A stretch of 64,000 bases of DNA from G963674685 sp964591275 (GTDB lineage Bacteria > Lernaellota > Lernaellaia > JACKCT01): the NCBI GenBank assembly GCA_964591275.1, contig CAZQAE010000005.1, positions 1-64,000 of the forward strand, given 5' to 3'. Positions within the stretch are counted from its first letter, which is position 1. Every line of letters begins with the position of its first letter. A model generated the notes under the pieces. The model was given only the letters and a program-made list of their open reading frames with translations. It searched no databases and was not told where the DNA came from. Positions 36,799 through 45,341 of the stretch are shown here, piece by piece. The translations under genes and the position numbers were made by a program.

Positions 36799-37758
36799 CT
36801 ACTTTTCTGCCTCTGCCAGCGCCCATTCGACAGTTCTGGCCAGTCCTTCGGGAAAATCGATTTGGGGGGACCAGTCGAGCCAGCGCCCGGCGGCTGTGAT
36901 ATCCGCCTGCGCGTAGCGCTGATCGCCGGGACGACACGGGCGGCTGATCGTCGGATATTGCTCCGGATCTTTTCCCAGAACTTTGCATGTTTCGACGACA
37001 AGTTGTTTCACGGAAATTTGTGCGCCCGACCCCAGGTTGACGGCGCGACCGGCGGCTGCTCCGGGAGCGCATGCCCGCTTCCAGGCTTCAACAACGTCGT
37101 CGATATAAACAAAATCCCGGGTTTGCAAACCATCTCCGTCAATGCCGCAGGACTCGCCGCGAATCACGTTGCCGATGAAAATCGCCAAAACGCCCTGGTA
37201 GGGATTGTCCAGACTCTGCCCCGGCCCATACACGTTGAACATACGAAACACGGTGGCCTCGAATGGCGCCTTCAGGTCAGGCCGCAGGGCCGTTGCCAGC
37301 ACGAAACGCTCGGCGGCGGCTTTACTGATTCCGTAATACGAAATGGCATTAAGAGGATACTCTTCAACCACCGGCAGCGTATCCATCATGCCGTAGGCGG
37401 TCATGGAGCCGGCGAAAACCAACTTGGGCGTTTGAAACTCCAGGCATTTATTGACGACCTTGACCGCGCCGCCAATATTGACCTCGACATCGTGAACCGG
37501 ATTGCCGAAGCTGCGGATGTTGCTGGCTTGCGCGGCGAGGTGAAAAACGACGTCCGGCTTTGCTTCAAAGGCCTCGGCCAGTTTCTTTTCGTCGCGAATA
37601 TCGCCTTTGATGTATGCCGCCTGCGCCGGAACCAATTCGCGCTGGCCCGTCGATTCATTGTCTATGACCGTAACGTCCCATCCGTCGGCCAACATGCCGC
37701 GCACAAGATGGTGTCCGATGAATCCTGCACCACCGGTTATCAGTACGCGGCGGCTCAT
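36799..37758 (-). CDS. NAD-dependent epimerase/dehydratase (UDP-glucose 4-epimerase type)
   Basis: A 319-residue short-chain dehydrogenase-type enzyme with the NAD motif GGAGFIGHH at residues 9-17 and the catalytic YYGISK (Tyr-x3-Lys) near residue 145. The nearby GQRELVPAQ and DRDFVY-like DFVYIDDVV blocks fit nucleotide-sugar epimerases. It likely supplies a sugar nucleotide for the glycosyltransferase of this operon. Its ATG overlaps the upstream stop as ATGA. Confidence 0.92.
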   Translation of the reverse strand: MSRRVLITGGAGFIGHHLVRGMLADGWDVTVIDNESTGQRELVPAQAAYIKGDIRDEKKLAEAFEAKPDVVFHLAAQASNIRSFGNPVHDVEVNIGGAVKVVNKCLEFQTPKLVFAGSMTAYGMMDTLPVVEEYPLNAISYYGISKAAAERFVLATALRPDLKAPFEATVFRMFNVYGPGQSLDNPYQGVLAIFIGNVIRGESCGIDGDGLQTRDFVYIDDVVEAWKRACAPGAAAGRAVNLGSGAQISVKQLVVETCKVLGKDPEQYPTISRPCRPGDQRYAQADITAAGRWLDWSPQIDFPEGLARTVEWALAEAEK

Positions 37759-40472
37759 TGCGAGTTCCCTAAAACGACATGCTTCACAAGTTGCTCCTTT
37801 TCTTTGTCGGATAGCGACATGACCCGCTCATGCTGCTTTTCATTGTGCATGAGATTATCACAAGTTCGGTAACAACCGAATTTGTTGAAGTACGGATGAG
37901 ATTTTTTTTCCGTAAGCGCCATGCGCCGAAATGTCTTGTACGCCTCACTGCGCCAAATATCCGAAAACCGCTGATCGTTCAGATTTCCCATTGGCATATC
38001 CACTCCGCGACAGCAAGGCGCCACGCCGCCGTCGGGCGTGATCCGGCAAAAGGTCCAGCCGATATAGCACGGGATCGCGTCAACGGCCTTCCTGTCATAA
38101 TCGCCACGAACCACGCCGACCGAATCCAGGCGGCGCAAAAAGCCGTCAAAGTTGTCGAGAACAAAGGGCCGCTGCGCGCTCACTTCATCCACGCGGGCAC
38201 GAACTTCCTTGAGATGTTCGCGGAGCACTTTCAGATGCGGCGGCGTCAGCAAAAGCCCGTCCGTCGGCGACGCCACTGAATCCACCACGGCAAAATACAC
38301 ACCATCGGAACCGACGCGTAGCGCGAAATCGAGCATCTCCCGCGTTTCCATGTAGTTCATGGAGAAAATGACGTTGGCGACGTACACTCGCGTGGAAGGC
38401 TTCTTCGCGGCGCAAAGTTCCCGCAGCAAAGCCTCAATGTTTTCAAAAGTGGAGGCGCTCTTGGACGGATGACTCCTGGCGTACATATCCGGCGTACCCG
38501 CCCAGATGCTGGCTGTCACTTCCTCAACCCCAATTTCCGCAATAGCCGCAACCTTTTTGGAATTGAGGGAGGTCATATTCGTCGTCAGCGCGGTGATCAT
38601 GCCACGCTCTTTGACGTGCGTGAGAAAATCCAGCATCTGCGGATGCATGAAGGGCTCGCCTCCGCCGGTAAAACGAATACGCTTCGTCCCAAGATCCGCC
38701 AGTTCGTCAATGGTCCGGTGCATCACGTCCGGCGCCATTTGCTGCTTGTGCCAATCCTCGGGCGGCGCAAAGCGTCCCAGCAGGGGCGACTTGGTCCAGC
38801 AGCCCAGGCAGTTGTTGTCGCAGCGATTCGTCGGGTCGATGGTGACATGCTCCGGGCCAACCCAGGCCTCCTCGCCGTGCAATATTCCCGCCACGTCCCG
38901 ATGGTCGTAACAAAACATTTCAAAAGGATCGCTCGGTCGATTGGGATCAATGAAATCCGGCTGCGGGAGAGCGACGGCGACCGCAGTTCGCGCAGGCTCG
39001 GCGATCTCGGCGAAAGACGAAGGTTGTTGCTGATAGTCCTGAGGATTTTCAGCAAAAACCTCAAATTTGTATTCCACGCCACCCTTTTCGGCTATCGGAA
39101 GGCTGGCGATGTGGCGATGCCCGCCCGCCGGTTCCATGCGCATTCGTTGAAAGTCCGCCTCGCCCTTTCCCTTCCACAAAATGTCCACCGCTTCGACGAA
39201 GGGCAGCGAATCAAGATATTCCACCGGCAGGCGACCTTCGGAAATCTCCGATAAAAAGTCTTCGCTTTCTTTTTCACGATCAGGACCGAGAAAGGCCGAT
39301 CCCATCGTAAACGCCGGTTCGTCAGGGAAATTCGCCAGCACGTAATGACCGAAAAGCGCAAAGCCTAAAGCCAGACCGTCATCCGACGCCGCCGGTTGGA
39401 TGAAAATGTTTTCAAAAGGCGTTTCACGTAAGACGACTCCGTTGGCGACCGAGTTGAGCGCCACGCCCCCGGCCATAACAAGGTTGTCCGACTGCGTGCG
39501 CTCGTATAGATCCTTCGCTACGTGGACAAGGGCCTGTTCGAGTCTCTTTTGTGCGGCGTAGGCAAAATCCATCTGCTTCTGAGTGATGTCTTCAAAAAAT
39601 CTGCGCCCCGGACCAAAGGTTTTCATAAAGTCGGTGGAGAGTCTTTTGATGGCGACCGGATTATTGAGCACGTATTGATCCTGCCAATAATCCATGGCGC
39701 ATTTGTCTATTCGAATACGCCCTTCAGGCTCCAATAGGATAACTTCCCGCATGGCCTCAACGAGAGCGGTCGGCTTCCCGTAGGCGGCCAAACCCATGAA
39801 ACTGCCCTCTTCCATATCCAGAAAATGGCTGCACAAAGCGTAGAAATATCCCAAAGACGCGTCGGCGAAGTAGTCTTGTATCTCCACCATCGGTTCGCCG
39901 CGAACAGCGTGGCCAACCGTCAGGCTCTCTGCCGGGTAATTGCGCGCCTCTCCTCCCGGCAGCATTTCCAGCAGGTCGCTAAGGCGTGGGTGCGTGTGCG
40001 CCGGCAGGTAGCCCTTGAGCATAAAATCCAGTTCCCGCTGCGACGCGCACCAATACTGCTTGCCGTTTTCATCGCCGCACACAGGAGCGATGCCGCCGGA
40101 AGCATCGACGGTCAGGAACGCGGCTTCGGCAAATGAACTGGGCAAAAAGGCGCTGCATGCGTGCCCCAGGTGATGCGTCAACTGGTAGATTCGCTTTTTG
40201 TTTCGGAAGTCCGGGAAAAGCGGTATCGGTCTTTGTCCCGGCGGAAAGTAGTAATCCGTATCGCAGAAAATTGCGGCGACTTCATTGATCTCAATGTCCG
40301 CCTCGCGTAGCACGCACGCCAAGGCGCGGCGTATGGAATTGCGCGGATCCCCTCGCCGCACCCGGCAGAGGCGTTCTTCGTTGATGCACGCAATCACTTG
40401 CCCGTCGCGCAATAGGCACACGGAACTGTCGTGATCGCTGACGACGGCGCCGATAACGTAAAGGGCTTTCAC
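37755..40472 (-). CDS. Carbamoyltransferase N-domain fused to radical SAM/SPASM
   Basis: A 905-residue protein. Residues about 2-430 form the Kae1-like N-domain of a carbamoyltransferase (HHLGHACSAF, MAGGVALNSVANG, AASDDGLALGFAL). The usual C-domain blocks (GPRALGNRS, HxDGTARVQ) are absent. A linker of about 90 residues leads to radical SAM/SPASM (Cys551, 555, 558 in CDNNCLGC; later CRIT, APCC and GCYRTC). The missing C-domain is the separate gene immediately upstream. GTG 40472 is chosen: GGAGG lies upstream and it overlaps that gene's stop as GTGA. A longer frame from 40538 lacks support. Confidence 0.9.
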   Translation of the reverse strand: MKALYVIGAVVSDHDSSVCLLRDGQVIACINEERLCRVRRGDPRNSIRRALACVLREADIEINEVAAIFCDTDYYFPPGQRPIPLFPDFRNKKRIYQLTHHLGHACSAFLPSSFAEAAFLTVDASGGIAPVCGDENGKQYWCASQRELDFMLKGYLPAHTHPRLSDLLEMLPGGEARNYPAESLTVGHAVRGEPMVEIQDYFADASLGYFYALCSHFLDMEEGSFMGLAAYGKPTALVEAMREVILLEPEGRIRIDKCAMDYWQDQYVLNNPVAIKRLSTDFMKTFGPGRRFFEDITQKQMDFAYAAQKRLEQALVHVAKDLYERTQSDNLVMAGGVALNSVANGVVLRETPFENIFIQPAASDDGLALGFALFGHYVLANFPDEPAFTMGSAFLGPDREKESEDFLSEISEGRLPVEYLDSLPFVEAVDILWKGKGEADFQRMRMEPAGGHRHIASLPIAEKGGVEYKFEVFAENPQDYQQQPSSFAEIAEPARTAVAVALPQPDFIDPNRPSDPFEMFCYDHRDVAGILHGEEAWVGPEHVTIDPTNRCDNNCLGCWTKSPLLGRFAPPEDWHKQQMAPDVMHRTIDELADLGTKRIRFTGGGEPFMHPQMLDFLTHVKERGMITALTTNMTSLNSKKVAAIAEIGVEEVTASIWAGTPDMYARSHPSKSASTFENIEALLRELCAAKKPSTRVYVANVIFSMNYMETREMLDFALRVGSDGVYFAVVDSVASPTDGLLLTPPHLKVLREHLKEVRARVDEVSAQRPFVLDNFDGFLRRLDSVGVVRGDYDRKAVDAIPCYIGWTFCRITPDGGVAPCCRGVDMPMGNLNDQRFSDIWRSEAYKTFRRMALTEKKSHPYFNKFGCYRTCDNLMHNEKQHERVMSLSDKEKEQLVKHVVLGNSQ

Positions 40473-41092
40473 GCGCCCTCCTTGATAAGAATGCGTCTTC
40501 CCAATACGAGAACGTCCATTCCCGTGCGTGCAAAACATTGAAAGGCGTCCAGAGGCGTTTCCACGATAGCTTCGCCGTGATCGTTGAAACTGGTGTTGAT
40601 GACAATCGGCACGCCCGTGAGCCGGTCAAATGCCTCCACCACGCGCCGCGCCGGGCAATCATCTTTCGGGCTAATCGTTTGAACGCGCGCGGTACCGTCG
40701 ATATGCGTAACGGCGGGCATCAGATCGCGTTTGTCCTCTCGCGCCGCAGCCACGATCAGCATGTGCGGGCTTGGCGCCTCCATGTGGAACCATTCAGAGG
40801 CCTTTTCTTCCAGCACAAGCGGCGCGTAGGGCCGAAACCACTGTCTGTGCTTGACGCGCTCGTTGATATAATCCTTCATGCCCTCCCAGCGCGGGTCCGC
40901 AAAGATGGAGCGATTGCCCAAAGCCCGGGGGCCGAGTTCGCTGCGTCCCCAGAATACGCCAACGACTTTTCTTATGCTGATGAGCCGGGCGATCTCCTCT
41001 TCCAGGCAGTCGGGCGTTTCGGTCCGAAAGGCGGGCCAATCGACTTTCCATCGCCTTCCGTCTCGATCATCACTGTAGATAAATTGGCTCAA
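40469..41092 (-). CDS. Carbamoyltransferase C-domain, separate polypeptide
   Basis: A 207-residue protein with the whole YrdC-like carbamoyltransferase C-domain: WGRSELGPRALGNRSI, MKDYINERVKHRQWFRPYAP, VTHIDGTARVQT and VINTSFNDHGEAIV. No N-domain precedes it. In known enzymes the C-domain follows the N-domain in one chain, so this looks like a split enzyme in reversed order. The start is TTG 41092, with AAAGG upstream. It begins 26 bases after the glycosyltransferase gene. Confidence 0.9.
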   Translation of the reverse strand: MSQFIYSDDRDGRRWKVDWPAFRTETPDCLEEEIARLISIRKVVGVFWGRSELGPRALGNRSIFADPRWEGMKDYINERVKHRQWFRPYAPLVLEEKASEWFHMEAPSPHMLIVAAAREDKRDLMPAVTHIDGTARVQTISPKDDCPARRVVEAFDRLTGVPIVINTSFNDHGEAIVETPLDAFQCFARTGMDVLVLGRRILIKEGA

Positions 41093-41118
41093 TCCGCGAC
41101 CTTTCTCAAAACGAGTTC

Positions 41119-43827
41119 CTAGTGAAGATACTGACCGGTCATCCGCAAGTAGAGCTGTGCGGTTTTCAACACAATCTTTTTCAGGCTCGACATGGCCAGG
41201 TGCCGCCCATACAAATGCGTCAAACGGCCCAAATCATCGCAGGCTTTATAACATCCGCATTTGGCGTCCGGGTCGTTGCCGATATTGGAAAACCAGGGAT
41301 CGTTTTTTGAAAAAACATTCGTTTTCTTCCGGAATGCGCGCTGCGCTTTACCAGTCCAGATTTCCCGAAAAGAGCTATCAAACAACGTGCCAGTCGGAAT
41401 ACGGTGCGCTTTCAGGCACGCGTTGATGTTTCCGTTCGCCAGCACGCGGGCAAACTGCCATCCCACTGTGCACGGCAAAGATTCCACTATCGTCCGGTCG
41501 TGCTCACCGACGGTTGTGTGCTTGCCGGAAATTCGGCGCAGAAACTGATCGAACATAAATAAGTGAACGCGGCTTTCCTTTTCGTCGTCAACAATCCAGT
41601 GGCGAACGCGCTCGGCCTCTTCAAAAAGCCAGAGCTGCTGCTGATCGTCCAGAAGCAGCGAGTCCGTCCTGGTGGGGATTGTATCCACCATGGTGAACTC
41701 AACGCTCTCGGATTTCGTATCGATGGCGAAATCCACCATCTCCTTTAATTCATGGAAATTGAGATTGGACAGAACGTTATAGGTCTTGATGTAAGGGACC
41801 TCGCGCTTGATCTCGTTAAGGTGGGTCAGGTTTTCCTTAAGATCCCAGAAATGCTCCTCAATTTTACTGGGATGCGTGAGGACATAAACCTCGGGACTGG
41901 CGGCCCACACACTGACGGTCATGTAATCCACGCGCATGCGCGCAAGTTCCTTGACCATGTCCCTATCCACGTTCTGCATGCTGGTGTTGAGGTTGCATAT
42001 CAGGCCGCGGCGCTTGATGGCGTCAATCATCGGCAGGATGTGAGGATACGACATCGGTTCCCCGCCTCCGGCAACATATATCTCTCGCGTCCCCATCGCC
42101 ACGCAGTCATCCAGCACCGCCAGGATCTGATCGAGAGTCAAGCTTTTGCGCTGAAGCTCGATGGGCATTTTTTTGTCCAGAAGAAGCGGCGAGCGGCACC
42201 AGCAGGCGATGCAATCGTTCGGGCAACTGTCCGTCGGATCGATCTGCACCGTATAGGGGCCGATAAAGGAAACCTTGCCGTCCAACGCGCCGATGATGTC
42301 CAGGTTCGCTTCGACAAAGCCCCTGGCAGGCTCCAGCGGTCCCAAATGATAGCGCGGTGGTTTTGGCGGATCGACGCAGTAGGAATTTTGCTTTTCTTCC
42401 ACGCACTCATCTTTATTATCGACAAACGAATCCCCATGTTTTTCGTCTGCCGGTTTTTTTTCGATCGGCTCAACTATTTTTTTTTTGGCCCTGCTGTCAA
42501 CAGGTTGAGTTTGCGTCTTCCGGTCAGCCCCGGTCATGGGCGGCGGCGGACTCAAAGGTTTTCGAGCTGGAGGCATTTTGGAGGCGGGAATCGGCCTGGG
42601 CGGGCCGGATGGTGTGACAAGAAAGGGATCGCCAGTCGTTTTTTTATCAAGCTTCCAGTATAGCCAGCGAGATTCATCCAGGATCATTTCATAGGCGGTC
42701 AACATGCGCTCGGCTGTGACGCCCCAATTAAATTCGCTCTCGGCGCGCCGCCTGGCTTTTTCGCCCAAAACCCTGCGCCGGTCTGGATCGTCCAAAAGCC
42801 CGACGACTGCGTCGGCGATGGCGTCGGCGTCGCCCGGTTCGACGAGTATACCCGCGTCGCCGACCATACGCGCAACCTCGCCTACTTCTGAAGCCACGAT
42901 GGCCTTACCCGCAGCCAGATACTCACAAATTTTTAAGGGGGATTTTGTACGCACCTGCGGGTTGTCCGCGAAGCAGGCCACGGCAACGTCCGCTGCCGCC
43001 ACGTACTCAGGAATCAGATCGTGGTCCACTGCTCCGGTGAAGACGACCTTGTGCCCCACGCCCATGTCTTCGGCGATCTGAAAGAGCTCGCCGAAACGCT
43101 CGCCGCCGCCAACAATCAGGAAAGTCGGGGTTTTCCCCCGGTCCATGACCGCGCGAGCCGAGGCCAGAAAGAGTTCCAAGTACTGCGCGCCGTGAAGCTG
43201 CCCGAGGTATAAAACAATATCTCCGGCGATATGATGCTCGGCGCGAACGCGTGCGCCGTCGATATCCGGGCGAAAGCGATCCAGGTCTGCTCCGACGTGC
43301 CCGTCGAAAATGCGCGATTCGGGAACGCCGCGATCCAGAGCCATCTGTTTGATCGGCCCAGAGGCCACGCTGATGGAATCAACCATGCGGGGCAGATTTT
43401 TCTCAAAAACATTGATGATGGAACCGACGAAACGATTCATCGGATTGTAATTATAAATGCCGTATTCCCAGTCGTCCCAATCGTAATGCACGGGTTTGCC
43501 CAAGCGATAACCGGCCCACAAAGCCGGCACCGAAACATGGGCAAAGCACTTTTGAAAATGAATCACATCGGCCCAGCGGGCAAATTCGAGCACGCTACGC
43601 ATCTTGGCGAACAGGGCGAACTGCCCTCGATAGGCCGGAATGGTCGTAAAGGGATATTCCTGCCTGGTGGTGGCGTCTTCCAGGGAAACTCGCGGGTCGA
43701 TGAGATGATAAATCAGGCGAACATTATGGCCTCTTTTGACGAATTCCGATGCGAGGTACGTGATCCGAACGGTCCACGGCTCCGAGTTGGAGTAAATGTC
43801 ATGCGGATGGAGCATTAGAATATTCAT
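41119..43827 (-). CDS. Glycosyltransferase (GT4-like) fused to radical SAM/SPASM
   Basis: A 902-residue protein. Residues about 1-390 are a GT-B fold glycosyltransferase of family 4 type (AFGxVE-like YLAAGKAIVAS, GVGHKVVFTG, QVRTKSPLKICEYLA). A Pro/Lys/Asp-rich linker spans about 400-500. The C-terminal unit is radical SAM/SPASM, with cluster Cys535, 539, 542 (CPNDCIAC) and SPASM Cys786, 804, 857, 859, 863. This second half is closely similar to that of the carbamoyltransferase fusion. The final 35 residues are basic-hydrophobic. It is the first gene of the seven-gene operon. Confidence 0.92.
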   Translation of the reverse strand: MNILMLHPHDIYSNSEPWTVRITYLASEFVKRGHNVRLIYHLIDPRVSLEDATTRQEYPFTTIPAYRGQFALFAKMRSVLEFARWADVIHFQKCFAHVSVPALWAGYRLGKPVHYDWDDWEYGIYNYNPMNRFVGSIINVFEKNLPRMVDSISVASGPIKQMALDRGVPESRIFDGHVGADLDRFRPDIDGARVRAEHHIAGDIVLYLGQLHGAQYLELFLASARAVMDRGKTPTFLIVGGGERFGELFQIAEDMGVGHKVVFTGAVDHDLIPEYVAAADVAVACFADNPQVRTKSPLKICEYLAAGKAIVASEVGEVARMVGDAGILVEPGDADAIADAVVGLLDDPDRRRVLGEKARRRAESEFNWGVTAERMLTAYEMILDESRWLYWKLDKKTTGDPFLVTPSGPPRPIPASKMPPARKPLSPPPPMTGADRKTQTQPVDSRAKKKIVEPIEKKPADEKHGDSFVDNKDECVEEKQNSYCVDPPKPPRYHLGPLEPARGFVEANLDIIGALDGKVSFIGPYTVQIDPTDSCPNDCIACWCRSPLLLDKKMPIELQRKSLTLDQILAVLDDCVAMGTREIYVAGGGEPMSYPHILPMIDAIKRRGLICNLNTSMQNVDRDMVKELARMRVDYMTVSVWAASPEVYVLTHPSKIEEHFWDLKENLTHLNEIKREVPYIKTYNVLSNLNFHELKEMVDFAIDTKSESVEFTMVDTIPTRTDSLLLDDQQQLWLFEEAERVRHWIVDDEKESRVHLFMFDQFLRRISGKHTTVGEHDRTIVESLPCTVGWQFARVLANGNINACLKAHRIPTGTLFDSSFREIWTGKAQRAFRKKTNVFSKNDPWFSNIGNDPDAKCGCYKACDDLGRLTHLYGRHLAMSSLKKIVLKTAQLYLRMTGQYLH

Positions 43828-43864
43828 TTTACGAAAGGCCCCGAAAAATTTTCACTATCAACAA

Positions 43865-43920
43865 AACTCCGGCTTGTTTCTTTGCGGCACCGAAAACGCA
43901 GGCCACCTAAAACCGGAGTT
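43865..43920 (-). promoter_or_regulatory. Leader inverted repeat before the seven-gene operon
   Basis: On the minus strand an 8-base arm AACTCCGG (43920-43913) and its complement CCGGAGTT (43872-43865) enclose a 40-base loop and are followed by TTGTTG. It lies 38 bases before the glycosyltransferase ATG. It may be a leader attenuator or the terminator of the upstream waaA operon. A weak -10 (TATATT, 43936-43931) lies just before it. Confidence 0.3.
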
Positions 43921-44066
43921 CAAGCGCAATAATATAACGAATCAATGCATTTTTGGGAACATGTCCGCACGCATCCTGTCAAGCTTCATGCAACGCACGG
44001 CGGATTCGCGGTCTTCATCATAGCAACAGGATTTTACTATCTTGGACGGCGTAGCGTTGGTTTACG

Positions 44067-45341
44067 CTAAAAGAACTTGTGCTCCGCCAAAAGATCCATC
44101 GTCTTTGCCAAAGTTCCGCCGCCATTTTCCACCGCTTCTTCTGCCGCAGCGCCGATCCGGTCTCGATCAGATTCATTGGAGAGCAAACGACGAAGCGCTT
44201 CAGTCAACTCTTCGCCATTGTTAACAGTGATGATTCCGCCCGACTCGTTCAGAAGACGCATCTCTGTTTGAAAATTCTGCGTGTGCGTTCCGCTGATGAC
44301 CGGTACGCCGAAAGCTGCGGGCTCCAAAAGATTATGGCCTCCCACGTTGACCATGGAACCGCCAACAAAAGCGGCAGTCGCCGCAGGGAAACATGAGGAC
44401 AGTTCGCCCAGCGTGTCCAGCAGCATCAATCGCGTGTTGCATGCTTGATTTCCGGCGTCCCATTCGCTTCTGCGCACTGCATTCGGAATCGCCCCTTTGA
44501 CAAGACGCCAAACCGCATCGAAGCGCTCCTTGTGCCGAGGCGCCAATATCGCCGCGACATCTGAAAATTCCTGAAAAATCACTTGCAGGCTTTTGTGAAT
44601 TAAAGCCTCTTCGCCGTCGTGCGTGCTGGCAAATACAAGTAGGCGCTTTTCGCCTTTGAATCCCCGAACCATCTCGACGATTTCACTTTTCACATTCGCA
44701 GACTGCCGGAATGAATCGAATTTGATGTTGCCCGTCACGCGGCACAGCTTTGGATCGACGCCAAGATCGATGAGCCTTTTTGCGTAGCTTTCATTTTGCG
44801 CGCCGGCAAAGCAAAGCCGCGCCCAAAATCGGCGCAGAAAGAAATTAAAAAATCGGTATCGCGGAAAGCTTCGATCAGAAATCCGGGCGTTGATCATCGC
44901 TGCCGGGATACCCATCGAAGCGCACTCGGCAAGAAATATCGGCCAAAGCTCCGTTTCGAACAAAATCACACGATCTACGTTCAGGCGACGCAACCAAAGA
45001 CTCGGGATCGCTCCCGCATCGGCGGGGAAAAAGCAAACATGATGATTGGGGAAACGCTTTTTCGCCTCGTCGTTTCCCGTCGGCGTCATCGTGGAAATGA
45101 CAATCTTGTCGACGCCAATTCGTTTCGAAATTTTGGCGATCAAGGCCGACGCCCCGTGAACTTCTCCGACGCTCGCGGCGTGAATAAGCAGTCGTTTTTC
45201 TCCGACGTGCTTGGGAACGAATCCAAGCCGCTGCACAATGCCCTGCCGCCATCTTGGCGAAAAAACCGTGATCCCCAGGACAATGGGCAATGCGATGGTC
45301 CCGAAAACCCACGTCCCAATGCGATAAACAAAAAGCATCAT
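44067..45341 (-). CDS. waaA: 3-deoxy-D-manno-octulosonic acid transferase
   Basis: A 424-residue GT-B enzyme that adds Kdo to lipid IV-A. It opens with a membrane anchor and carries the signature IHAASVGEVHGA, the ISTMTPTGNDEAKKRFP block and ILFETELWP. A GT-B donor-site stretch VINSG-like VGGSMVNVGGHNLLEPAAFG sits in the C-domain. Its ATG overlaps the stop of the GT39 gene. It ends the lipid A operon, 239 bases before the seven-gene operon. Confidence 0.92.
   Translation of the reverse strand: MMLFVYRIGTWVFGTIALPIVLGITVFSPRWRQGIVQRLGFVPKHVGEKRLLIHAASVGEVHGASALIAKISKRIGVDKIVISTMTPTGNDEAKKRFPNHHVCFFPADAGAIPSLWLRRLNVDRVILFETELWPIFLAECASMGIPAAMINARISDRSFPRYRFFNFFLRRFWARLCFAGAQNESYAKRLIDLGVDPKLCRVTGNIKFDSFRQSANVKSEIVEMVRGFKGEKRLLVFASTHDGEEALIHKSLQVIFQEFSDVAAILAPRHKERFDAVWRLVKGAIPNAVRRSEWDAGNQACNTRLMLLDTLGELSSCFPAATAAFVGGSMVNVGGHNLLEPAAFGVPVISGTHTQNFQTEMRLLNESGGIITVNNGEELTEALRRLLSNESDRDRIGAAAEEAVENGGGTLAKTMDLLAEHKFF

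Noticed and set aside
40473..40538. N-terminal extension of the carbamoyltransferase N-domain fusion from a start at 40538
   Set aside because: It overlaps the C-domain gene by 70 bases; the GTG at 40472 has a ribosome site and a normal GTGA overlap.
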